A DNA stretch of 5,701 nucleotides. Origin: an uncultured Bacteroidales bacterium. Its GTDB lineage: Bacteria > Bacteroidota > Bacteroidia > Bacteroidales > Tenuifilaceae. The DNA lies in assembly GCA_937915475.1 (NCBI GenBank), contig CALGIR010000098.1:1-5701 (forward strand), in the 5' to 3' direction. The notes under the pieces are model-generated. The model saw nothing but the letters and a program-made list of their open reading frames with translations. It had not been told where the DNA came from and made no database searches. Below are positions 1 through 5,410 of the stretch, in pieces. A program made the position numbers and the translations under genes. Each line of letters begins with the position of its first letter. Within the stretch, counting starts at the first letter, position 1.

Positions 1-4
1 TTGC

Positions 5-28
5 GAAGTAGGAGCGCAGCGACTACTT
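5..28. repeat. REP-like hairpin repeat, copy 1
   Basis: This 24-bp unit is identical to the one at 241-264. It folds as AAGTAG (6-11) against CTACTT (23-28), then a tandem G-A/A-G mismatch, then GC/GC closing a GCA loop. A GTAG tetranucleotide sits at the foot of the hairpin, as in REP elements mobilised by REP-associated tyrosine transposases (RAYTs). That family link is inference: no RAYT gene lies in the window. A T-rich stretch follows the hairpin (28-41). Confidence 0.6.
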
Positions 29-71
29 CTTTTTTTCTTCTTACTTCCAACCTTTTACAAAGCGCTGGAAA

Positions 72-230
72 TTATCCTATTCCGCTTATTCTTTCCAATT
101 TTGGTGTAATTTCCTCAAAACCAACCAACTTACTAACCCACGAAGCGACTGGTTTTCCAGCCGTTTTCTTTAATTTCAACCCGACACGAAAACCTAAGCC
201 GCTTTTTTTTCCATCAAAGACTTTACAATT
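72..230 (-). pseudogene. possible gene remnant, 52-codon open stretch
   Basis: On the minus strand, 52 codons are open between a TGA (231-233) and a TAA (72-74), with no ATG. The peptide has ordinary protein-like composition: a basic N-terminal half containing GLGFRVGLKLKKTAGKP, then SWVSKLVGFEEITPKLERI, ending SGIG. Beyond the TAA the frame remains open through the first REP-like repeat to the window edge. I do not recognise the family. It could be a chance open frame or a conserved non-coding repeat; its AT-rich overlap with a plus-strand open frame prevents a firm choice. Confidence 0.25.
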
Positions 231-233
231 TCA

Positions 234-523
234 TTATTTTGAAGTAGGAGCGCAGCGACTACTTTTTTTTATTTTATCGTCATCTGCTTGTTCGCTGTCC
301 AACCTTTCAAAACACTCTATCTTCCAAATTTTCAAATAGCGAACATAATCGTTATGAAATTCTGTCAATATTCCGCCATTTCAGCTGGCTTTGGGGAAAA
401 ATCTTTTAAATTTCTTACTAGTATATTGGTGTTGCCGAGGTCTTTGCGATTTTCTCCAATTGCACCTAACTACCAAATAAGTATTATTTCCAACAATCCT
501 ATAGCAAGCAAAGCCGCCAAAGT
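234..523 (-). pseudogene. possible broken gene remnant with frameshift and stop
   Basis: The minus strand reads first as a hydrophobic peptide (LAALLAIGLLEIILIW, 520-473), hits TAG at 470-472, and continues in the same frame for 34 protein-like codons (469-368, including GENRKDLGNTNILVRNLKDF and SPKPAEMAEY) to a TGA at 365-367. Reading then resumes in another frame from 368 (LTEFHNDYVRYLKIWKIE, then an acidic stretch) to a TAA at 234-236. A single missing base near 366 would join the last two pieces into one protein. The composition suggests a membrane segment followed by a charged domain. It is unrecognised. A second frame is also open for much of 380-530, so a conserved non-coding repeat is an alternative. 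Confidence 0.3.
241..264. repeat. REP-like hairpin repeat, copy 2
   Basis: An exact direct copy of the unit at 5-28, 236 bp further on and in the same orientation, again followed by a T run (263-270). On the minus strand it forms the tail of a remnant reading frame (234-368), where it encodes the last few residues before a stop. This suggests it was inserted at, or has replaced, the end of an older coding sequence. Confidence 0.6.
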
Positions 524-565
524 TTAATAGAGACCACCATATCCTTAAGCAACCCAAGTTTTCAG

Positions 566-2023
566 CTATTTCTCAATCTGCTTTATTGTAAAGTCCAGCG
601 CATCCTGCAGCATCTCCTGAGGGGGATTATTTATAAAACCCTCTTTACTGAGCGTATGGGTTAATGAACGGGAATACTCAATATCTTTCTTTGCAATTTT
701 GTAGGCTTCATCCCATGTGATTTTGCGACGTGCAACCCCATCCTTAATGGCCTGCATGGCAACATCGGCGGCTTCAACCGGAAATACATCGGCTTCATCC
801 ATGGTAGGTGTAATATTCTCTGGGTCTATCCCCCTTTTCTCCGCATATTTTGCCAACGAGTGTGCGGCGACAATGGCCATGCTATCGGTAATTTTCTGTG
901 CCCTTACCATTAGTGCCCCCTTAAGTATCCCTGGGAACCCCAGCGAGTTATTTACCTGATTTGGGAAATCGCCTCTACCCGTTGCTACAATATAGGCTCC
1001 TGCCTCTTTTGCTGCGTATGGGTATATTTCGGGCACTGGGTTGGCGCAAACAAATACGATTGATTTATCTGCCATCTTGCTAACCCACTCCTTCTTAACA
1101 GTATTTGGACCAGGGGTTGATAATGATATTAAAACATCTGCGCCTTGCATGGCTTCCTCAATTGTTAAAACCTTATCTGGGTTCGTGCTTTGGCAAAGTT
1201 CCCATTTCCTGTAAAAGCGCTTATCATTCTTTATATCATCTCTACTGCTATGGAGAGAACCCTTGCTGTCGAACATTACCATTTTATTTGGATTGCCACC
1301 ATCGGCAATAATAAGCCTCGCTATGGTTGTGTTTGACGCTCCCGCTCCGTGAAAAATAATCTTTGCATCGCTCATCTTTTTCCCTGCTAGCTTAAGGGCG
1401 TTTATAAGACCGGCCAAGGTTACGCAGGCTGTCCCTTGTGCATCGTCGTGCCAAACAGGTATATCGCACTCCTCACGGAGTACATCAAGCACCTTAAAGC
1501 AGTTGGGTTGCGAAATATCTTCAAGGTTTACAGCGCCAAAGCTGTGCTGGCACATTTTAACAAAATCGATAATTTTTTGTGGGTCGTTCTTACCATCGCC
1601 CCCTTTACTGTCAATACAAAGGGCAACGGCATCAACTCCGCCAAGGTATTTCATTAAAAAGGCTTTCCCTTCCATAACCCCTAGCCCGCCAGGAGGAGTG
1701 CAATCACCATCACCAAGAACCCGGGTTGAGTCGCTGACAATGGCAACCAGATTGCCCCGGTTGGTGAGTTCAAACGAGGCATCGTTATTATCGCGAATTA
1801 ATGTTGAAACTTTCGATACTCCAGGGGTGTACCATACATTAAACCAGTTAAATCCAGGGACTGGTACCTTTGGTACAACCTGAATTTTTCCGCTATAATG
1901 CTTATGCGTAAGTTCTGAAAGACGTTTCAAAAAGGTAGTTTTCCCTTCGGATATCTGTTCCTGATTCCAACTGTTGGGGAATATTTCCCCTAGGTTTTCA
2001 AGTTTAACACTAATTTCCTCCAT
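566..2023 (-). CDS. malic enzyme, NAD(P)-dependent, single-domain
   Basis: This 485-residue protein should oxidatively decarboxylate malate to pyruvate and CO2 with reduction of NAD+ or NADP+, in the cytoplasm. The N-terminal malic domain shows YTPGVS with the likely catalytic Tyr65, MEGKA with Lys120, and metal-ligand motifs NLEDI (Glu168, Asp169) and HDDAQGTA (Asp193, Asp194). The NAD-binding domain follows, with GAGASN (226-231), CANPVPE (326-332) and the conserved NQVNNSLGFPGI (355-366). It ends without the C-terminal phosphotransacetylase-like domain found in the roughly 750-residue MaeB type, and its N-terminus is longer than in many bacterial forms because Tyr65 is usually nearer residue 40. 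ATG at 2023 is the first start in the open frame. The upstream sequence lacks a Shine-Dalgarno, which is normal for Bacteroidota. Cofactor preference cannot be read from the sequence. It is transcribed alone, divergently from the dipeptidase. Confidence 0.93.
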   Translation of the reverse strand: MEEISVKLENLGEIFPNSWNQEQISEGKTTFLKRLSELTHKHYSGKIQVVPKVPVPGFNWFNVWYTPGVSKVSTLIRDNNDASFELTNRGNLVAIVSDSTRVLGDGDCTPPGGLGVMEGKAFLMKYLGGVDAVALCIDSKGGDGKNDPQKIIDFVKMCQHSFGAVNLEDISQPNCFKVLDVLREECDIPVWHDDAQGTACVTLAGLINALKLAGKKMSDAKIIFHGAGASNTTIARLIIADGGNPNKMVMFDSKGSLHSSRDDIKNDKRFYRKWELCQSTNPDKVLTIEEAMQGADVLISLSTPGPNTVKKEWVSKMADKSIVFVCANPVPEIYPYAAKEAGAYIVATGRGDFPNQVNNSLGFPGILKGALMVRAQKITDSMAIVAAHSLAKYAEKRGIDPENITPTMDEADVFPVEAADVAMQAIKDGVARRKITWDEAYKIAKKDIEYSRSLTHTLSKEGFINNPPQEMLQDALDFTIKQIEK

Positions 2024-2076
2024 AACAATTTGATTTGATAGGTGTTCAGTAAATGTATGGTGATTTTTTGTTTCAC

Positions 2077-2105
2077 CAAATTACAAAAAATGTATCACTT
2101 GGCAA
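2077..2105 (-). promoter_or_regulatory. possible promoter for the malic enzyme gene
   Basis: Read on the minus strand, TTG (2105-2103) is followed after 19 nt by TAATTTG (2083-2077). This resembles the Bacteroidota -33/-7 promoter, but the -7 element is one base short of TAnnTTTG. The start codon lies about 54 nt downstream. Spacing supports it; sequence match is imperfect. Confidence 0.3.
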
Positions 2106-2279
2106 GCCTAAATAGTCACTGGTAATTAAGTTTTGTTATCTCAAAAACATGTAAGTTTTAGGTTAATTTTTATTAGTAGATTAATTCTGCTTTTTGTTTT
2201 ATGTGTAGAATATGTGTTAACAAAAGATGTTTTTAAACTCTTAAATACGGTTTTACTTATAAAAATATGCCTATTTGTA

Positions 2280-2287
2280 TATATTTG
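2280..2287 (+). promoter_or_regulatory. -7 promoter element for the dipeptidase gene
   Basis: TATATTTG matches the Bacteroidota -7 consensus TAnnTTTG and lies 31 nt before the ATG at 2319, predicting a short A-rich 5' leader. No good -33 TTTG is present at the expected 19-21 nt upstream, so the promoter may be weak or activator-dependent. Confidence 0.45.
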
Positions 2288-2318
2288 TCGTTGCTAAAAC
2301 AAAAACAATCAATATATT

Positions 2319-4043
2319 ATGAAAACATTCTTTTTTACGCTATTCATGTTGGCTTTTACTAGTATTCAGCCATTACTTGCTTGTACAAGCTATTTGGTAA
2401 CTAAAGGTGCCTCAACCGATGGTTCGTCTATGATTTCGTACGCTGGCGACTCTCATATTCGTTATGGGCAACTTTACTTTTATCCAAGAGCAACTTGGCC
2501 AGCTGGTTCAATGCAAACCATATACGATAGAAGTTCGAATCGTCCTTTAGGGCAGATTCCTTATCCAAAGGAAACCTATCAGGTAATTGGGTTTATGAAT
2601 GAGCATCAGGTGTCTATTGGCGAGAGTACCTATGGCGGTAGGGAATTATCCGATACTACGGGTATTATCGATTGGGGGAGCATTATGTTCTTAGGTCTTC
2701 AACGCGGAAAAACTGCTCGTGAGGCTGTTAAGGTAATGGTTGAACTTGTTGAGCAATTTGGTTATCACAGTTCCGGCCAATCATATTCCATTGCCGACCC
2801 GAACGAGGTATGGATTCTTGAACTTATTGGCAAGGGTATGGATATGAAAACCGACCGAAAGTCGAAAAAAACCTACAACGCCAATAGGGGAGCTGTTTGG
2901 GTAGCGATGCGCGTACCCGATGGTTATGTTAGTGCCCACGCAAACCATGCTCGTATTACAACCTTTCCAAAAGAGGATGGTGTTAAATCTATAAGCTCAA
3001 AAAACATTGATAAGATTTTCGAGCCCAGTATCGAGGTTGTTTACGCTCATGATGTGGTTGATTTTGCTAAAAGTAAAGGGTTTTACGAAGGCGATGGAAC
3101 TGATTTTAGTTTTTCTGACACGTATGCCCCTCTTGACTTTGGCGCTGCACGCTTTTGTGAGTTAAGAGTTTGGGCTATGTTTAACCATGTAAACAACGGT
3201 ATGCAGCAGTATTGGGACTACGCAACAGGCGTAACAAAAGGCCCGCGTATGCCCCTTTGGATTAAACCCAGTAAGAAACTAACGCCACGCGACTTAATGG
3301 AGTTTAAAGCGGACCATTTGGAAGGTACCGAGCTAGACATGAGCAAGGATTTTGGAGCGGGTCCTCATGGTCTGCCGTATCGCTGGCGACCAATGACATG
3401 GAAGTACGAAGGGAAGGATTATTTTCACGAACGCACTACTGCAACCCAGCAAACTGCATTCTCGTGGATTGCGCAAATGCGCGATTGGTTACCCAATCCC
3501 GTTGGCGGTATATTTTGGTACGGGCTTGACGATGCCAATTTTACAGTTCATGTTCCGTTTTACGCCGGTATAACCCATGTTCCATTTACTTTCTCCGAGG
3601 GTAATGGTGATATTTTAAGCTTTAGCGAAACGTCGGCATTTTGGATGTTTCAGCGTGTTTCGCATTTTGCATACCTCTTTTATGATAGGGCAATTGTAGA
3701 TATTAGAAAGAAACAGAATGAGTTTCGCGATAGATATGAGGCAATGGTTCCGGCCATTGATGCAGCAGCCATGGTGCTTTACGAAAAAAATCCTGATTTG
3801 ACTGCAAATTACTTAACGGAGTATTCTCATGGCGCTGCAAACCAGTTGGTTGACGATTGGCGTGATTTAGGCAACTTTCTATTGGTAAAATATCTTGACG
3901 GAAATATTAAGCAGGAAGAAAACGGAGAATTCCTCAGAAATCAATGGGGATTTCCAAAAAACCCAAAAAATCTGGATTATCCCGATAGCTGGAAAGAGAA
4001 CCTGATTAAGGAAACTGGGGACAAATTTTTACAACCGAATTAA
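2319..4043 (+). CDS. exported dipeptidase, peptidase family C69
   Basis: This 574-residue protein belongs to the C69 (PepD-like) N-terminal-nucleophile dipeptidases, which hydrolyse dipeptides. Residues 1-21 form a signal peptide (MKTFFF, hydrophobic core, PLLA). Cys22, in CTSYLVTKGAS, is the expected catalytic nucleophile and becomes N-terminal on cleavage. Other family-typical blocks are GESTYGGREL (101-110), SIADPNEVWILE (157-168), GAVWVAMRVPDGY and HANHARI (191-213), TTATQQTAFSWIAQMR (373-388) and GGIFWYGLDDA (396-406). The length fits the larger Bacteroidota members. The ATG at 2319 is chosen because it gives a complete signal peptide placing Cys22 at the cleavage site. Location is periplasm or envelope: LLAC is also a permissible lipobox, but lipidation would block Cys22 as nucleophile. 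The gene stands alone, ending at a strong terminator. A role in peptide nutrition or peptidoglycan peptide turnover is inference. Confidence 0.93.
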   Translation: MKTFFFTLFMLAFTSIQPLLACTSYLVTKGASTDGSSMISYAGDSHIRYGQLYFYPRATWPAGSMQTIYDRSSNRPLGQIPYPKETYQVIGFMNEHQVSIGESTYGGRELSDTTGIIDWGSIMFLGLQRGKTAREAVKVMVELVEQFGYHSSGQSYSIADPNEVWILELIGKGMDMKTDRKSKKTYNANRGAVWVAMRVPDGYVSAHANHARITTFPKEDGVKSISSKNIDKIFEPSIEVVYAHDVVDFAKSKGFYEGDGTDFSFSDTYAPLDFGAARFCELRVWAMFNHVNNGMQQYWDYATGVTKGPRMPLWIKPSKKLTPRDLMEFKADHLEGTELDMSKDFGAGPHGLPYRWRPMTWKYEGKDYFHERTTATQQTAFSWIAQMRDWLPNPVGGIFWYGLDDANFTVHVPFYAGITHVPFTFSEGNGDILSFSETSAFWMFQRVSHFAYLFYDRAIVDIRKKQNEFRDRYEAMVPAIDAAAMVLYEKNPDLTANYLTEYSHGAANQLVDDWRDLGNFLLVKYLDGNIKQEENGEFLRNQWGFPKNPKNLDYPDSWKENLIKETGDKFLQPN

Positions 4044-4065
4044 TATATGATTCGTTGTTTATAAT

Positions 4066-4106
4066 AAAACCCGTTCAACTCCTTAGAATAGTTGAACGGG
4101 GTTTTT
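4066..4106. terminator. bidirectional intrinsic terminator
   Basis: A perfect 11-bp stem (CCCGTTCAACT, 4070-4080, with its complement 4090-4100) closes a 9-nt loop. On the plus strand it is followed by GTTTTTGTTTTT; on the minus strand by TTTTATTAT, from the A run at 4066-4069. It therefore suits both convergent genes: the dipeptidase ending at 4043 and the lipoprotein ending at 4128. Confidence 0.9.
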
Positions 4107-4127
4107 GTTTTTGATTTCTTTTATTTT

Positions 4128-4706
4128 TTATAATGGTTTGGTCAAATCAAAATCAACCTGAATTACTAGGTTTCCTTCTTTTTTGAGAGAGTAGCTATAA
4201 GTTGATAAATCCTTGGAGAACTCAACCGACCATTCATTATCACAAATTCTTTCAAGCATATTACATGTATACTCGTCGGCAGGAAAAATCTGTTTAAAGG
4301 GCGTTCCACCATCAATAGCATAGCCACCATACATGGTTAGGTCTTCGGGAGTACCATCATCATGCCTATGATCGTGGCGAAAGCGCAACTTCTCACCGTC
4401 TTCCATAATCACCATCCATGTGCGCGAAGTGTTTTCGCCAACCCTAAATGGAATATACACTATAGTGTCGCGGCACTCACGAACAGTCATAACCAACTCA
4501 AGATTGGCCCAACTGCTTACACCTTCAGCAACAAACACCTCTTTACCTAAAAAGCTTTTACCCTCAAGGCTTTTGAAATGCTTAAAGAACTCCACCTCAG
4601 CATTTAGTTTTTCTTCTTTTATCTCTTTCTTTACTTGCCTTTCGCCACAAGAGGTAAGCAAAACAAGGGTAATTGAAATTAGAGAAACGACTTGTTTGAT
4701 TTTCAT
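4128..4706 (-). CDS. putative lipoprotein of unknown function
   Basis: This 192-residue protein begins with a lipoprotein signal: Lys2 and Lys4, a hydrophobic core, then LLTSC with the lipidation site at Cys20 followed by Gly21. Residues 22-35 are a charged, Lys/Glu-rich linker, presumably flexible. The mature part (about 45-192) looks like a compact beta-rich domain, with the motif HDHRHDD (111-117), then GTPEDLTMYGG (118-128) and FPADEYT (141-147). Three cysteines (78, 148, 155) remain after the lipidated one and could form a disulfide. I recognise the general look of a Bacteroidota hypothetical lipoprotein but no assigned function. The histidine cluster could bind a metal, which is inference. 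ATG at 4706 is chosen because it gives an intact signal peptide. The gene appears monocistronic, with a TAACTTTG promoter element upstream and a shared terminator downstream. Confidence 0.85.
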   Translation of the reverse strand: MKIKQVVSLISITLVLLTSCGERQVKKEIKEEKLNAEVEFFKHFKSLEGKSFLGKEVFVAEGVSSWANLELVMTVRECRDTIVYIPFRVGENTSRTWMVIMEDGEKLRFRHDHRHDDGTPEDLTMYGGYAIDGGTPFKQIFPADEYTCNMLERICDNEWSVEFSKDLSTYSYSLKKEGNLVIQVDFDLTKPL

Positions 4707-4735
4707 GTTGATTAAGTTTTAATTAGTATATAGCA

Positions 4736-4743
4736 CAAAGTTA
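4736..4743 (-). promoter_or_regulatory. -7 promoter element for the lipoprotein gene
   Basis: On the minus strand, TAACTTTG matches TAnnTTTG exactly and lies about 29 nt before the ATG at 4706. No clear -33 TTTG is seen at the normal distance; the nearest (4777-4774) is too far, at about 30 nt. Confidence 0.45.
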
Positions 4744-4791
4744 ATGAATTAAAGATTTGAAATTTTGTTAAGCCAAAATAATAGTGCTTGA

Positions 4792-4823
4792 TTTGATGAT
4801 GATACAATTAAAATATATGTTTG
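4792..4823 (+). promoter_or_regulatory. promoter for the 44-codon membrane protein gene
   Basis: TTTG (4792-4795), a 20-nt spacer, and TATGTTTG (4816-4823) match both elements of the Bacteroidota sigma-ABfr promoter. This is the best two-part match in the window. Transcription would begin near 4830, giving a leader of roughly 125 nt before the ATG at 4958. Between this site and that gene nothing else codes, so it is the natural promoter of the small gene. Confidence 0.55.
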
Positions 4824-4886
4824 CTTATTAAGGCGTTTCCTCATTATGAGTATATTATTATTTGGGGTGTTTTTTCTGCATATTCC

Positions 4887-4903
4887 TCAATGCAAATCAT
4901 TGA
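4887..4903. repeat. short inverted repeat in the leader
   Basis: TCAATG (4887-4892) and CATTGA (4898-4903) are perfect inverted arms around CAAAT. The site lies in the predicted leader of the small membrane protein gene. It may be a weak RNA hairpin or a protein site; an arm of six bases in AT-rich DNA may also be chance. Confidence 0.3.
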
Positions 4904-4931
4904 CTAATAAAAGAAGATTGTTTTCAGTGAG

Positions 4932-4950
4932 TTCGTATTTGTAATACGAA
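4932..4950. promoter_or_regulatory. perfect 8-bp inverted repeat before a start codon
   Basis: TTCGTATT (4932-4939) and AATACGAA (4943-4950) are exact inverted arms separated by TGT, ending 7 nt before the ATG at 4958. It could be an operator for a dimeric regulator, or an RNA hairpin that hides the ribosome-binding region. The half-site TTCGTATT occurs again at 5119-5126, after the gene. There is no T tract, so it is not a terminator. Confidence 0.45.
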
Positions 4951-4957
4951 TAATCTT

Positions 4958-5092
4958 ATGGAATCCATTTACGGATGGTACACCGATGCTTTTAGTCTGC
5001 AAGGTGCAATTGCCATTGCAGGGTTGGTTTTTGTTGTGCTTTCTGGGGCGAGCTATATGTTTTTTATAAGAACTAATTTTCCAAAGGATTAG
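4958..5092 (+). CDS. small single-pass membrane protein, 44 residues
   Basis: A 44-codon gene, ATG 4958 to TAG 5090-5092. The N-terminal part (MESIYGWYTDAFS, residues 1-13) is aromatic and acidic. Residues 14-37 (LQGAIAIAGLVF, then VVLSGASYMFFI) form one convincing transmembrane helix with small-residue positions Gly16, Gly22 and Gly30 suited to helix packing. The C-terminal tail (RTNFPKD) carries Arg38 and Lys43, predicting an N-out, C-in orientation. Support for it being real is the coherent membrane-protein pattern, a good promoter 135 nt upstream, a palindrome just before the start, and a hairpin directly after the stop. I do not recognise the family. Such proteins are often small subunits or regulators of a larger membrane complex, but no partner gene is adjacent, so no function is assigned. 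Confidence 0.65.
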   Translation: MESIYGWYTDAFSLQGAIAIAGLVFVVLSGASYMFFIRTNFPKD

Positions 5093-5093
5093 C

Positions 5094-5130
5094 TTATAGT
5101 AACTTCCGTTACTTATAATTCGTATTTTAA
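5094..5130 (+). terminator. hairpin after the small gene, possible terminator
   Basis: TTATAGTAAC (5094-5103) pairs with GTTACTTATAA (5108-5118) across a TTCC loop, giving a 10-bp stem with one bulged T at 5114. It starts one base after the stop codon at 5092. The following sequence is T-rich but interrupted (TTCGTATTTT, then AATTTTTCTC), so termination is plausible but not classic. It would separate the small gene from the riboswitch promoter. Confidence 0.45.
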
Positions 5131-5148
5131 TTTTTCTCTCTCAATAGG

Positions 5149-5180
5149 TTGCTAATTCCCATTCATAAGCACTATCTTTG
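5149..5180 (+). promoter_or_regulatory. promoter for the riboswitch and receptor transcript
   Basis: TTG (5149-5151) and TATCTTTG (5173-5180) are 21 nt apart. The -7 element is an exact TAnnTTTG match. The predicted transcription start, about 5187, lies just before the TPP aptamer beginning at 5192, which supports the assignment. Confidence 0.6.
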
Positions 5181-5191
5181 CAGTGCTTTAA

Positions 5192-5270
5192 CTTTTAGGG
5201 GTGCCTTAATATAACGGGCTGAGATCACACCCTTTGAACCTGATCCGGGTAATGCCGGCGATAGGAAAAG
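5192..5270 (+). promoter_or_regulatory. TPP riboswitch (THI element)
   Basis: This is a near-textbook TPP aptamer. P1 is CTTTT (5192-5196) with AAAAG (5266-5270). P2 pairs GGGTG (5199-5203) with CACCC (5228-5232), and a short P3 arm lies inside. The conserved thiamine-binding segment CTGAGA is at 5219-5224. ACCTGATC (5238-5245) and GGGTAATGCCGGCGATAGGAAA follow, forming P4/P5 and the pyrophosphate-sensing helix. In known cases TPP binding lowers expression of thiamine synthesis or uptake genes. Here it precedes a TonB-dependent receptor gene on the same strand, so it should repress receptor synthesis when TPP is plentiful. Confidence 0.95.
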
Positions 5271-5410
5271 AGATTTTAGATTCAGCCTTTTTGTATTAAT
5301 CCCCTTTTACTGGTTGTTAAACACTTTAGTGTTTCAATGGAAAGTGCACGCCATTGTTTCAGGGTAAATTGTTTAGCCAGAGAGTTGCTAATCATTAAAA
5401 GGTTTAAGAG
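5271..5410 (+). other. leader between TPP aptamer and receptor start
   Basis: This 140-nt untranslated stretch should contain the riboswitch expression platform. One hairpin is AAACAC (5319-5324)/GTGTTT (5329-5334) with a TTTA loop, extendable by TTG/CAA. A second is CAATGG (5335-5340)/CCATTG (5351-5356). The two share 5335-5337 and cannot both form fully. Neither is followed by a T tract, so no intrinsic terminator is evident, and translational control is more likely. CCTTTTA (5303-5309) can pair with TAAAAGG (5396-5402), which lies 8 nt before the ATG and could be a ribosome-binding site; the same TAAAAG could also pair with the P1 strand CTTTTA (5192-5197). The switching mechanism is inference. 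Confidence 0.45.

Larger units (their letters stand above)
1..565. other. gene-poor region with repeats and gene debris
   Basis: No intact, believable gene is present in these 565 bases. The plus strand is T-rich, and its open frames are low-complexity and lack a start context. The region holds two identical REP-like hairpin repeats (5-28, 241-264), both followed by T tracts, a small perfect hairpin CTGG-TTTT-CCAG at 149-160, and several minus-strand reading frames that look like protein but are broken by stops and frame changes. The whole stretch lies downstream of the malic enzyme gene, for which I could not find a clear terminator here. The most economical reading is an intergenic accumulation of decayed coding sequence and REP-type elements. 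Confidence 0.6.

Noticed and set aside
149..160. CTGG-TTTT-CCAG hairpin as a terminator for the malic enzyme gene
   Set aside because: The stem is only 4 bp, it lies over 400 nt beyond the stop codon, and no T tract follows on the minus strand.
5..264. CRISPR array from the repeated 24-bp unit
   Set aside because: Only two copies, 212 bp apart, far longer than any spacer, and there is no cas gene nearby.
1..339. Plus-strand open frame of 112 codons from a TTG at the window edge
   Set aside because: It is rich in Ser, Phe, Leu and Asn from T-rich DNA, runs through both REP-like repeats, and lies opposite more protein-like minus-strand stretches.
288..527. Plus-strand open frame of 79 codons
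   Set aside because: No promoter or family resemblance; it mirrors the minus-strand remnant frames, whose composition looks more like protein.
1503..1883. Plus-strand open frame of 126 codons inside the malic enzyme gene
   Set aside because: It is antisense to a fully conserved enzyme and low in complexity, so it is a shadow of that gene. The other plus-strand frames at 717-959, 1105-1311 and 1436-1657 are the same case.
4420..4722. Plus-strand open frames opposite the lipoprotein gene
   Set aside because: The minus strand has a signal peptide, lipobox, promoter element and terminator; the plus frames have none of these.
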